From NCBI RefSeq assembly GCF_000758755.1, contig NZ_JRMV01000196.1, positions 62,001 to 126,000 of the forward strand: a stretch of 64,000 nucleotides of DNA, in the 5' to 3' direction. This stretch comes from Actinomyces sp. S6-Spd3 (lineage in GTDB: Bacteria; Actinomycetota; Actinomycetes; Actinomycetales; Actinomycetaceae). Each line of letters begins with the position of its first letter. Positions within the stretch are counted from its first letter, which is position 1. The notes below the pieces were generated by a model. That model made no database searches, was not told the origin of the DNA, and worked only from the letters and a program-made list of their open reading frames with translations. A program made the translations under genes and the position numbers. Positions 8,278-15,789 of the stretch are shown here, in pieces.

Positions 8278-9594
8278 GTGAGTACACCCGGTTTCCCAAT
8301 CTCTGCACAATCTCCCCGCCTTCGAATGGGGCTCGCGGTTGCGATTACCGCAGTTGCTGCAGGGCTTGTGGGCGCCGGGTGTTCGCATCTTCTCCACATC
8401 ATCGAGCACCTTGTTTTCGGCCACTTCGATGGCACGCTTCTTCAGGCGATCTCTTCAGTTCCCTGGTGGCACCGCGTCCTAGCTTTAAGCGGAGCGGGCA
8501 TCCTCGGCGCATTGTCCTGGTACCTCTACGCCCGCATGGGTGGGAAGCCTGTCTCTCTTCCACAAGCAGTCGATGGCCAAAAGATGCCTTTTTGGTTCAC
8601 GCTCTGGCACTCACTGAATCAGATCCTCATTGTGGGAATGGGGGCTTCCATCGGACGAGAAGTTGCCCCCCGCGAGATTAGCGCCTCCCTCGGGGGGAAA
8701 ATTTCTGACCTCCTCGGACTGACTCCCCCACAACGCCGGATCATTGTCGGCTGCGCAGCCGGCGCAGGCCTCGCCGCTGTCTATTCACTTCCCCTCTCGG
8801 GTGCCGTGTTTGCGCTCGAGATTCTTCTTCTTGAAGTCAACGCAAGCACCGTCTGGCCTGCCTTAGTCATTAGCGGTGGCGCGGTTTTGGTCGCACACGG
8901 CTGGGTGCGCACCGAGCCTTTCTACTCCCTTCCCGAGGCCGCGCAGCTTGTCCCAACTGCTTCCCTCACCCTGTGGGCCGTTATCGTCGGTCCCCTACTC
9001 GGCATTCTGGGCACCCTTTTCAAGGGCGCGGTGAAGTCCTGTTCTGCCGCGCGACCTACCGGGTGGAAATTGCTCGCGTGGATGATCCCCACCTTCACAC
9101 TGATCGGGGTCATTACCATCTGGGTCCCATCGATTGCTGGGAATGGCCAGTCCACCGCGCAGTTAGCTTTTGACGGCGCGATTCTGGGCCAAGGAGCACG
9201 TGCGGCATCTGGAATCGGCCTGGCGCTTCTCGTTTCTTTGTTTATCGATGGGGTGACGAAGCTCGTCGGAACGCTCGCCACGATTCGCTCTGGAGCATGG
9301 GGTGGCACGCTAACGCCAGGCCTTGCGCTTGGCGGCTCCTGCGGGGCAGTCTTCGGTGTCATCTGGTCGCACATTTACCCCGGCGACACGACAGCCATTG
9401 TTTGTTTCGCATTCATCGGTGCAGTAGTTTTCCTCGGCACATCAATGAGTGCCCCTCTAACCGCGCTGTGCTTGGTCGTTGAATTTACGCACCGAGGCGC
9501 GACACTCTTGGTTCCAACCACGATCGCGCTCGGACTGGGTGTCGGCGCCTCGCGCCTCTGGACGCAACTTCGCATGCGCCGAGCCGAAGCCTAG
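8278..9594 (+). CDS. ClC-family chloride channel/transporter
   Basis: Integral membrane protein of 438 residues with about ten hydrophobic segments. Family landmarks seen: GREVAPREISASLGG (equivalent of the GREGP motif, keeping the gating Glu), VYSLPLSGAVFALEILL, and GAWGGTLTPGLALGG (the GxFxP-type selectivity motif, here G-L-T-P). The GSGIP motif is degenerate (GGKPVSLPQAV). ClC proteins move chloride or fluoride, with or without proton exchange; which applies here cannot be told. The GTG at 8278 is preceded by AGGAAA. It is co-directional with the upstream marR. Confidence 0.88.
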   Translation: MSTPGFPISAQSPRLRMGLAVAITAVAAGLVGAGCSHLLHIIEHLVFGHFDGTLLQAISSVPWWHRVLALSGAGILGALSWYLYARMGGKPVSLPQAVDGQKMPFWFTLWHSLNQILIVGMGASIGREVAPREISASLGGKISDLLGLTPPQRRIIVGCAAGAGLAAVYSLPLSGAVFALEILLLEVNASTVWPALVISGGAVLVAHGWVRTEPFYSLPEAAQLVPTASLTLWAVIVGPLLGILGTLFKGAVKSCSAARPTGWKLLAWMIPTFTLIGVITIWVPSIAGNGQSTAQLAFDGAILGQGARAASGIGLALLVSLFIDGVTKLVGTLATIRSGAWGGTLTPGLALGGSCGAVFGVIWSHIYPGDTTAIVCFAFIGAVVFLGTSMSAPLTALCLVVEFTHRGATLLVPTTIALGLGVGASRLWTQLRMRRAEA

Positions 9595-9610
9595 GGGATT
9601 TCTTGGCGCC

Positions 9611-9633
9611 GCCTCGGCGGTGAGCACCGAGGC
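9611..9633. terminator. Possible weak terminator between clc and hemH
   Basis: A 7-bp stem (GCCTCGG / CCGAGGC) with a 9-nt loop lies between convergent genes. There is no U-run, so it is weak. Confidence 0.3.
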
Positions 9634-9664
9634 ACGGGGCGTTACCTAACTCCCCACGGCCTCG

Positions 9665-10690
9665 TCAATCAACCCAACCCGCAAGCCCGCGCCGGGCGAG
9701 GGCCTCCAGAGTCTCGATGGCACCGCGAGAGGCATTTCCCCACGGGATGTAGTTGAACTCTGAGCCGCCCGCCTCCAGGAAAGTTTCCCGGTTGAGTTGG
9801 GCAATTTCGTCAACAGTCTCGAGGCAGTCCGCCATAAAACCGGGACAAATGACGTCGAGGCGGCCACTCCCCTGGCGTGCCAAGTTCTCGACCGTGTCGA
9901 TCGTCGCCGGGCCAAGCCACTCGGCATGGCCAAAGACGGATTGGAAAGTCACAAGGAGTTCATCGTTGGACAGATCGAGGCGGGCCCGCAACGCCTCCAC
10001 GGTTGCCACGCATTCGCTGCGGTAGGGGTCGCCCTGGTCGTGCATCTTCTGAGGGATCGAATGGAAGGATGCAATGAGCCTGTCTCCCGCAGCGAAATTC
10101 GGACGCCCACGCTCGGCCCAGGTGTCTTCAATGGAGCGAGCGAGGGCTTCGATATAGGCGGGTTCGGTTGGGAACGAACGAATGGTCCGCACTTCAAGCT
10201 GGTCGCGGCGACTCAGCAGATAGTGAGAAAGAGCGTCGGTGACAGTCGCCGTTGTCGAGGCCGCATACTGGGGATAGGTCGGAATGAGGAGCACGCGGCG
10301 GTGCCCCTGCGAGTAGAGCTCGTCGAGGACGGATTCGAGCGAGGGCTGACCGTAACGCATTGCGAGCGCAACGCGAGCCTTGGACGAGAGCGAAGTTGTC
10401 AGAGCCTTGGTCTGCGCGATGGATTGCGCCATGAGGGGGGAACCCTCGGGTGTCCAAATCGAGCGGTAATTGGCGGCAATGCGATGAGGACGAAGGGGAA
10501 GGATCATGCATTCGAGGATCGGCTTCCACATGAGGGGATGCATTTCGATCACTCGGCGATCGCTCAGGAACTCGCGGAGAAAACGGCGGATGTCACGCGG
10601 ATGAGGCGAGTCGGGCGTCCCTAGATTAACAAGGACGACGACGGGAGTCTCCGCCGGGTTTTCTGACGTTTCGTCATGTTCTGTCAACAC
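9665..10690 (-). CDS. hemH: Ferrochelatase (probably coproporphyrin ferrochelatase)
   Basis: Inserts ferrous iron into the porphyrin in the last steps of haem synthesis; actinobacterial members generally use coproporphyrin III. The 341 residues include VVLVNLGTPDSP, RRFLREFLSDRRVIE, the ILPLRP/YRSIWTPEGSPL block and the iron-binding SFHSIPQKMHDQGDPY motif with its His. The C-terminus has the VICPGFMADCLETVDEI motif. It is the only haem gene in the window and has its own promoter region next to tRNA-Thr. Confidence 0.93.
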   Translation of the reverse strand: MLTEHDETSENPAETPVVVLVNLGTPDSPHPRDIRRFLREFLSDRRVIEMHPLMWKPILECMILPLRPHRIAANYRSIWTPEGSPLMAQSIAQTKALTTSLSSKARVALAMRYGQPSLESVLDELYSQGHRRVLLIPTYPQYAASTTATVTDALSHYLLSRRDQLEVRTIRSFPTEPAYIEALARSIEDTWAERGRPNFAAGDRLIASFHSIPQKMHDQGDPYRSECVATVEALRARLDLSNDELLVTFQSVFGHAEWLGPATIDTVENLARQGSGRLDVICPGFMADCLETVDEIAQLNRETFLEAGGSEFNYIPWGNASRGAIETLEALARRGLAGWVD

Positions 10691-10862
10691 AATTTAGGGT
10701 AACACCCAAGGAACGCGCAGGTAGGGGCAGGCACAAGTAAGGTCAGGTGCGGGCAATCACACACCGTCGCGCAAGCACAACGTTTGCTTCTCCGAAGCGG
10801 ATACCGCTAAAGTACTTCCGGTAGCTTTTCTGCACTTCCCTTCGGAAGTGAGGATTTGCCCG

Positions 10863-10935
10863 GCCGCCTTAGCTCAGTCGGCAGAGCGATTCACTCGTAA
10901 TGAATAGGTCGTGGGTTCGATTCCCACAGGCGGCT
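10863..10935 (+). tRNA. tRNA-Thr (anticodon CGT)
   Basis: 73-nt cloverleaf: acceptor GCCGCCT pairs with AGGCGGC (10928-10934), D arm AGCTCAGTCGGCAGAGC, anticodon stem ATTCA/TGAAT with loop CTCGTAA (anticodon CGT), T arm GTGGG-TTCGATT-CCCAC, discriminator T. CCA is not encoded. The 3' half is the left end of a 47-bp direct repeat bounding an inserted island. Confidence 0.96.
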
Positions 10936-10939
10936 CAGA
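10893..10939 (+). repeat. attL-type direct repeat in the tRNA-Thr 3' half
   Basis: 47 bp from the anticodon loop to 4 bp past the tRNA end, identical to 15640-15686. Such duplications are left by tyrosine-recombinase integration into tRNA genes. The copy here completes the functional tRNA. Confidence 0.93.
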
Positions 10940-11544
10940 GGTTCGCCGGGAAACCGGCGAACTCACAGGCGAAGAACTCACCCACGCCCTATACGCCGCC
11001 CACCAAGCAGCCGACGAAGCTACAGGCCCATAAGCCTGCGCCGAACGGGCGCGAGTACACAGCCTCGAAGAAGAAAATTCCTTGCGCGCCAAATGAACAG
11101 ACGAGACCTTGCGCGCGAAGAATACCAACGCGCCAACAGGCACGATCCCATCACAGGCAGCGGCGACCCCAGGGGCGCCCAATACCAATTCGAGACAGCC
11201 GCAGAAATGAAACGCGCCCTCTTAGCAGAAGCACAAAGACGCCGCCCTGACGCCCCCGCCCCCAAGCACAAGACGGCCTCACCCAATGGACCGCGCCCAC
11301 AAGCGGCCTACACGATAGGGCACTACCTGAAGAATGGCGCACCGCCCTCACCAGCCAGCGCTCAATCTTGCGCGAAATCCTCATCCAAGCAGGAAAAGAC
11401 GCCAAAGTGCAGCCTTGGATGCAAGGCGTCTGCCAGCCCGAACACCTCACCAACGAACAACGGAACACGACCGTCGGACAAATCCAGCTCTGGCGCACCA
11501 ACACGCCAAGTCGTAATGCGGGAGGACGCACAATGCAGCCCTAG
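10940..11544 (+). pseudogene. Decayed mobile-element gene (relaxase/mobilisation-like C-terminal part)
   Basis: Protein-like sequence continues in shifting frames. First comes a piece with ETGELTGEELTHALYAAHQ; then NRRDLAREEYQRANRHDPI through EMKRALLAEAQRRR; then, after another shift near 11255, EEWRTALTSQRSILREIL through VGQIQLWRTNT to a stop at 11544. Each piece reads like a charged helical protein, yet in-frame stops separate them. The start is missing because the sequence begins at the attachment repeat. It may be the tail of an actinobacterial relaxase or replication protein; that identity is a guess from style, not a match. Confidence 0.5.
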
Positions 11545-11606
11545 GATCAGATCTTGTCTACTCTCTTTTTCCTACTCGCTACTTCATCATATACTTAAGG
11601 ACTGTG

Positions 11607-12644
11607 ATGGAACGTATCAACGCTATTGACCTGTTCTGCGGGACCGGCGGCTTGTCGCTGGGCTTGAAGCAGGCTGGCATTAACGTTGTTGCTGGTGTGG
11701 ATTTTGAGAAGCGCTGCGCTTACCCGTACGAGTATAATATCCACGCCCGTTTTATCCACGCCTCGGTCACCGACATTACCGGTGCAGATCTGATGGAGTT
11801 GTGGCCAAAAAAGGGCATCCGTCTTCTGGCAGGATGCGCGCCGTGTCAGCCTTTTTCTAGCCAGCGCCGCGGGCATTCTCCTTCATTGGATAGGAACTGG
11901 CCGCTTTTGCGTTCCTTTGCCCGCCTCGTGCGAGAAACGCTCCCTGAGCTTGTGACGATGGAAAACGTTACCCGCCTAGAACGAGACTCCATGTTCACAG
12001 AGTTCACAGACGCTCTACAAGAATGCGGTTACCACGTTTCTTACGGCGTGCTCTTTGGGCCTGATTTCGGGCTCGCACAAAATAGGCGGCGTCTCATCTT
12101 GCTGGCTTCCCGCAGAGGGGAGATTCAGATGCCTATGCCCACGCACAGCCCAGAAACCTACGTCACCGTCGATGAGGTAATCGGACACTTGCCGCACCTT
12201 GGCAGCGGAGAACATGACCCCTATGATTCTTTGCACTTCGCGAGGCAACTTTCGCCCTTAAACCTGAAGCGCGCAATAGCCTCCAAACCTGGGGGAACAT
12301 GGCGAGATTGGCCTGAAGAACTTCTTGCACCGTGCCAAAAACGCGACAAGGAAGCAAACTTTGCTTCCTTCTATGGACGCATGCGAGGAGATACCCCTTC
12401 GCCCACCATCACCACCCAGCCATACAACACCGGTGCTGGACGCTTCACACACCCCAGACAAGATCGAGGCCTTACCCTGAGGGAAGCTGCCCTGCTACAA
12501 GGGTTCCCACAAGAATTCGTCTTCACAGCCCCCGAAGAAAGCATCACTCTCACCGGTGTCGGCAAACTCATCGGCAACGCTGTCCCGCCTCATTTTGGGA
12601 GAGCTGTGGGGCGCACCTTTTTTGAGCACATTCAGGCTCTGTGA
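11607..12644 (+). CDS. DNA (cytosine-5-)-methyltransferase
   Basis: Methylates C5 of cytosine in a DNA target site using S-adenosylmethionine. The 345 residues show the ordered motifs: I AIDLFCGTGGLSLGL, IV AGCAPCQPFSSQ with nucleophile Cys80, VI MENV with Glu119, VIII AQNRRRLILLA, a short target-recognition region, IX LTLREAALLQGFP and X IGNAVPP. Complete and apparently active. The ATG at 11607 follows AAGGA at 5 bp; an overlapping GTG 3 bp earlier is less likely. Its stop abuts the stop of the convergent ATPase with no gap. No restriction endonuclease gene lies beside it, so the ATPase is its likely partner. The target sequence cannot be inferred. Confidence 0.95.
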   Translation: MERINAIDLFCGTGGLSLGLKQAGINVVAGVDFEKRCAYPYEYNIHARFIHASVTDITGADLMELWPKKGIRLLAGCAPCQPFSSQRRGHSPSLDRNWPLLRSFARLVRETLPELVTMENVTRLERDSMFTEFTDALQECGYHVSYGVLFGPDFGLAQNRRRLILLASRRGEIQMPMPTHSPETYVTVDEVIGHLPHLGSGEHDPYDSLHFARQLSPLNLKRAIASKPGGTWRDWPEELLAPCQKRDKEANFASFYGRMRGDTPSPTITTQPYNTGAGRFTHPRQDRGLTLREAALLQGFPQEFVFTAPEESITLTGVGKLIGNAVPPHFGRAVGRTFFEHIQAL

Positions 12645-14348
12645 TTATTTGTCTATCCCCGCCTCACGCACAGCCTTTTCCAGCACAGAAATCTTCTCAG
12701 CCAGATACCCTCTTCCAGGTTCTGTCAGGTCTGCCGTATGCATGACTACATTACGCAAGATACGCAATAACTCCCTATCCCTGAAATCAATGTTGAAGCA
12801 GGAAGTTCTATCGTGTTTTTTCATCGAGGTAAGTTCTGGGAACTGAAGATACCAGACACCCTCTGAATGCATGCGAACATGTTTGCTGATCCCAGCTTCC
12901 TCTAGCTGCTTCTTTTCTTTCTTCCGAGCATCCTGGATTGCTGTTTTTAGTCCGCCGGGAAGTGCCTCGTCGTCGGCATAGCCCATGTCGCATAGCTTGT
13001 AGCGCATAGCGTTTTCAATTAAGTAGAGAGTTGTATAGTGACCTGCGGAAACTTCAGCACCAGCGGAAGCTCTTTTTAAGAGCATCTTCCAAACATCTGA
13101 CTCTTCATCTGTTTCCGCTGACTTCCCTAAGCTTTTCTCTATTTCCTGCACTAACTTCTTTGCTGCTCGCTCAGTCCCAGGGACACTCGGATTGTCTGGA
13201 TCCCCGTCTTTCTTATAGTGAAGACGCAAGGCGTCCCATGTGTCGTATAGACTTTTCAGCCCCTCTTTCAGGGATTCAAGAAAATCTTGGTACATGTCAT
13301 CATCTTTGATAATCCCCTCTCGACTACTGATGAAGGGATCTGTTCCAGGGCGATCAAGGCCGTCGATATGGATCTGCCCGTAGAGATAGTTTTCAGGGAC
13401 ACGTGCAGAAGGAATGTGACTCAAAATATTTTGCTCACGCAAACGACCATTGACAAAAAGATCTACACCAGCCTTTTCGTCCATGCCAAGAACTTTTAGA
13501 TCGCGAGGTTTTTCAACGGTTGCTAAAAATCCTTTAACCCCGTCTGTAAAATCATAAGTAAAAGTTTTCTTCACTCCAGAATCGGTTACTTTTGTGAAAG
13601 CCTTGTGGATTAATTCGAGATAGGGATCGTCGAACTCTCCGATCTTCCAGGCAAATTCCGTTTTCTTCGCAAAAACCTCTAAGTCCTCTACTCCAACTTC
13701 CTTGTCGTTATAAAAGATATGAAAATTATTGTCAATAAGAGAAAAGCGAAAAGCCAATGCAATCGAGCGCCGCAAGAAGTCGTCGCTGCTATTGCTCATC
13801 CTGAGTCCGTCAAGCTGAAGAAAAGTTCCGTGGTGAAAATCTCGTCTTTCTTGCCAGTCCCTCAATTTCTCGTATAAAGATTCAGGCGCGTCATAAAGCT
13901 CCACCTCTTTAATGTCATAATCGTTGGCTACAGCCTCATCAAGCGCCTTATTGTTAATGACGCATCCCGCCGCCTCGTGATCGCTCTTGAGGGAGAGAAC
14001 AGAGACCGCATCAGCACATGACAATAGCGCAAGCTTCCCAATACCTTTTGCCCCAATATATGGGCGATTCTTCGCGGAGTGGGTTAACTCGTGCCCTTTC
14101 CCTCGTTTGGAGTAACCAATCTTAAGGAAATGCTCCCTCAAATCCTGAGAACTCATCCCCACACCATCATCAATAATGAGCATCTGGGTTCGATCACTGC
14201 TTACGCTGATCCACACGTTCTCCGCATCAGCATCCCAGGCATTAGAGATCGCTTCACCCAGAACCGTAGTGAAATTTCGATAAAGCTGTCGCCCCAGATG
14301 ATCCAGCACAGTCGCAGAAAAAGAGAAAGTATGAACATCGTTGTGCAC
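12645..14348 (-). CDS. MORC-like GHKL ATPase with C-terminal HEPN-like domain
   Basis: Protein of 567 residues. The N-terminal GHKL ATPase has the N-box EAISNAWDADA (Asn36), G1 box IIDDGVGM (about 58-65) and G2 box YIGAKGIGKL (97-106), followed by a transducer-like region with FVNGRLREQNILSHIPSARV. This layout matches prokaryotic MORC/MutL-type ATPases, a family known to sit next to DNA methyltransferases. The last ~130 residues are helical, with YTTLYLIENAMRYKL and the motif RNVVMH at 532-537. The RNxxxH pattern with an N-terminal helix suggests a HEPN ribonuclease; this is an inference. The GTG at 14348 has AAGGAG 7 bp upstream. Likely the effector of a methylase-linked defence system. Confidence 0.8.
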   Translation of the reverse strand: MHNDVHTFSFSATVLDHLGRQLYRNFTTVLGEAISNAWDADAENVWISVSSDRTQMLIIDDGVGMSSQDLREHFLKIGYSKRGKGHELTHSAKNRPYIGAKGIGKLALLSCADAVSVLSLKSDHEAAGCVINNKALDEAVANDYDIKEVELYDAPESLYEKLRDWQERRDFHHGTFLQLDGLRMSNSSDDFLRRSIALAFRFSLIDNNFHIFYNDKEVGVEDLEVFAKKTEFAWKIGEFDDPYLELIHKAFTKVTDSGVKKTFTYDFTDGVKGFLATVEKPRDLKVLGMDEKAGVDLFVNGRLREQNILSHIPSARVPENYLYGQIHIDGLDRPGTDPFISSREGIIKDDDMYQDFLESLKEGLKSLYDTWDALRLHYKKDGDPDNPSVPGTERAAKKLVQEIEKSLGKSAETDEESDVWKMLLKRASAGAEVSAGHYTTLYLIENAMRYKLCDMGYADDEALPGGLKTAIQDARKKEKKQLEEAGISKHVRMHSEGVWYLQFPELTSMKKHDRTSCFNIDFRDRELLRILRNVVMHTADLTEPGRGYLAEKISVLEKAVREAGIDK

Positions 14349-14410
14349 GGCAGGCTCCTTCGAAATAGCTGCTCACCCAGCGTAAGTATAACATCCGGCC
14401 TTGAAGCAAA

Positions 14411-14435
14411 AATCCCACCCGTGAGGGGTGGGATT
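14411..14435 (-). terminator. Minus-strand terminator upstream of the MORC-like gene
   Basis: A 10-bp perfect stem (AATCCCACCC / GGGTGGGATT) with a 5-nt loop; on the minus strand it is followed by TTTTT. It would stop transcripts from the right part of the island before the ATPase gene at 14348, isolating that gene's own promoter. Confidence 0.75.
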
Positions 14436-15110
14436 GTGCTTATTTGTCAGCTGGTGTGGTTACCCGCCACGAAGGCTATTCTAACTTGGGGCTCCAGTCT
14501 CACCAAGCTTCGCAGTCGCCCGAACTCACCGTACTCTGCGGTGCAGGCCTGTAATTCCACCCTTACTGACATGAACGGGTGTAGTGCCTCGCCGTTCGGC
14601 ATACAACCCATAGAATATGGGCTGCGTATCAGGTGCTCAGCAAGGAAGAACTTACGTGTGCGCTTCAACAGGCAACTACTCGGTGATCTTGTTGGATGAG
14701 TCGATTCGTGAACGCCCTAAAGTAGAACAGTTTTACGTTGTTTCTGCTGTGCAGCCACGTTTCGAATCGAAGGATGGGCGCGATAAAACCTTGGAAGCAT
14801 TGCGTTCTGGGTTGATTCCCCTTGCTGAGGGACTGTTCGGCAGGCCCTATTGGATACGGTTGAGGCGTGGTAGATTGATGGCGAGAAGACCGCAGAGAAA
14901 ATGTGCGGGCTCATCGCCACCTCATGCGATGTACGTATGAGCATCGCAAGCATTGGCCTGGGTAAGAAAAAATTTTCTGCTGAGGAGTATAAGCAAGCAC
15001 GAGGCAAGGCTGTTAAGAATGCGGTGAGTGCATTACAGGCTCCATCTGCGCTTATGGTGCTCGATCGCGTCCGCAGTTACGGACGTAATCGTCGTAATGA
15101 CGTTGGGTGA
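14436..15110. other. Decayed coding stretch inside the island
   Basis: No intact gene was found. Plus-strand frames contain protein-like pieces: ILLDESIRERPKVEQFYVVSA with TLEALRSGLIPLAEGLFG (about 14680-14850), then a shifted piece with GLGKKKFSAEEYKQARGKAV (about 14955-15010). The first has a DUF3800-like flavour (early LLDES then a VVSAV strand), a weak resemblance only. Stops and frame changes suggest relics of old cargo. Confidence 0.35.
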
Positions 15111-15349
15111 TGGAGGGGATGTTCGCACGGTTGCGCCTTTGCGTCGCGATAAGAGCGTGGCGGGAAGTGCGTCAATCTGAGCTTGCAGGTGCGCGGCATC
15201 CACACTGGCGTCGTGCCAGGCGCCCGTGGTGGGGGCGTCGTGGATAACGCCCACTTCGTCCACATACATGCCGTCTACCAGGCGCGGGCCTTCGCGAGGT
15301 GTCTTGCTTCTTTCGGGGCGCGGTCACCATATGGGTTGTGTGTGCTCAT
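15033..15349 (-). pseudogene. Frameshifted small island gene
   Basis: An ATG at 15349 opens MSTHNPYGDRAPKEARHLAK and reaches a stop after 24 codons. In another frame the sequence continues protein-like as VDGMYVDEVGVIHDAPTTGAW and runs to 15033. A single-base shift near 15275 would join them. It lies 15 bp after the stop of the small HTH-like gene, as an operon partner would. Family not recognised. Confidence 0.4.
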
Positions 15350-15364
15350 TGGTGGTTGATCCAA

Positions 15365-15583
15365 TCAGAGTGGACGGTAGGGAAATGCTGGAGACTTTGC
15401 GCGCAACAAATAATGCATATGAGGAGCCGATATACCCAACATCGCCGCAGCCGCGCGCACAGGAACAAACAACCCCCGAAAATCAGGGTCATCCACAGAC
15501 TCGCGCAAACACTCCGCGAACTCAGCAGAAGATAACTCCACCAAATCCACAAAATCAAAATCAAACCGACCTGAAACAGGCAT
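15365..15583 (-). CDS. Small putative HTH protein (excisionase/repressor-like)
   Basis: 72 residues with an acidic N-terminal half (FDFVDLVELSSAEFAECL) and a C-terminal helix-turn-helix-like stretch, FVPVRAAAAMLGISAPHMHY, of the type seen in excisionases and plasmid control proteins. The ATG at 15583 has the strong ribosome site GGAAGGAGG 5 bp upstream, unusually good for this window, which argues that it is a real gene. It lies 57 bp inside the right attachment repeat, where xis genes of integrative elements often sit. Function inferred only. Confidence 0.55.
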   Translation of the reverse strand: MPVSGRFDFDFVDLVELSSAEFAECLRESVDDPDFRGLFVPVRAAAAMLGISAPHMHYLLRAKSPAFPYRPL

Positions 15584-15639
15584 CCGAACCTCCTTCCAAC
15601 GACTGGGAGGAGACACTCTCAAACGCTCTCAGCTAGCAA

Positions 15640-15686
15640 ACTCGTAATGAATAGGTCGTGGGTTCGATTCCCACAGGCGGCTCAGA
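15640..15686 (+). repeat. attR-type direct repeat (truncated tRNA-Thr copy)
   Basis: 47 bp identical to 10893-10939, covering the anticodon loop to the tRNA 3' end but lacking the 5' half of the tRNA. It marks the right boundary of the island. Confidence 0.93.
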
Positions 15687-15687
15687 C

Positions 15688-15732
15688 AAGCCCGAGATAT
15701 CAACGAAAACATCGTTGATATCTCGGGCTTTT
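15688..15732 (+). terminator. Strong terminator, probably the original tRNA-Thr terminator
   Basis: A perfect 19-bp stem (AAGCCCGAGATATCAACGA with its complement at 15712-15730), a 5-nt loop and following T residues. It begins 1 bp after the right repeat, where the tRNA-Thr transcript would have ended before the island inserted. It can also terminate the convergent DUF2249 gene. Confidence 0.9.
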
Positions 15733-15789
15733 GTATTGAAACTGAAATGCCCGCGAGCGCGGGGCCCGCGGGCATTGAGCCTCAGAAAA

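Larger units (their letters stand above)
10893..15686. mobile_element. 4.7-kb integrated genomic island at tRNA-Thr
   Basis: The island is bounded by 47-bp perfect repeats, one within the intact tRNA-Thr and one 4747 bp further on. Contents in order: a frame-broken mobilisation-like gene, a cytosine-5 methyltransferase, a convergent GHKL ATPase, a decayed ~1-kb stretch, and two small minus-strand genes next to the right end. No integrase is recognisable, so it is probably immobile. The hairpin terminator at 15688 lies just outside and was probably the original tRNA-Thr terminator, displaced by insertion. The ATPase gene is visibly more A+T-rich than the flanks. Confidence 0.88.

Noticed and set aside
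10833-10850. Hairpin CACTTCC-CTTC-GGAAGTG before tRNA-Thr as a terminator
   Set aside because: No T-run and no gene reading into it on the plus strand; may be part of the tRNA leader but nothing supports a role.
11093-11629. A 178-codon open frame taken as one gene
   Set aside because: Only its first half looks like protein; the natural continuation is in another frame, so it was called part of a decayed gene.
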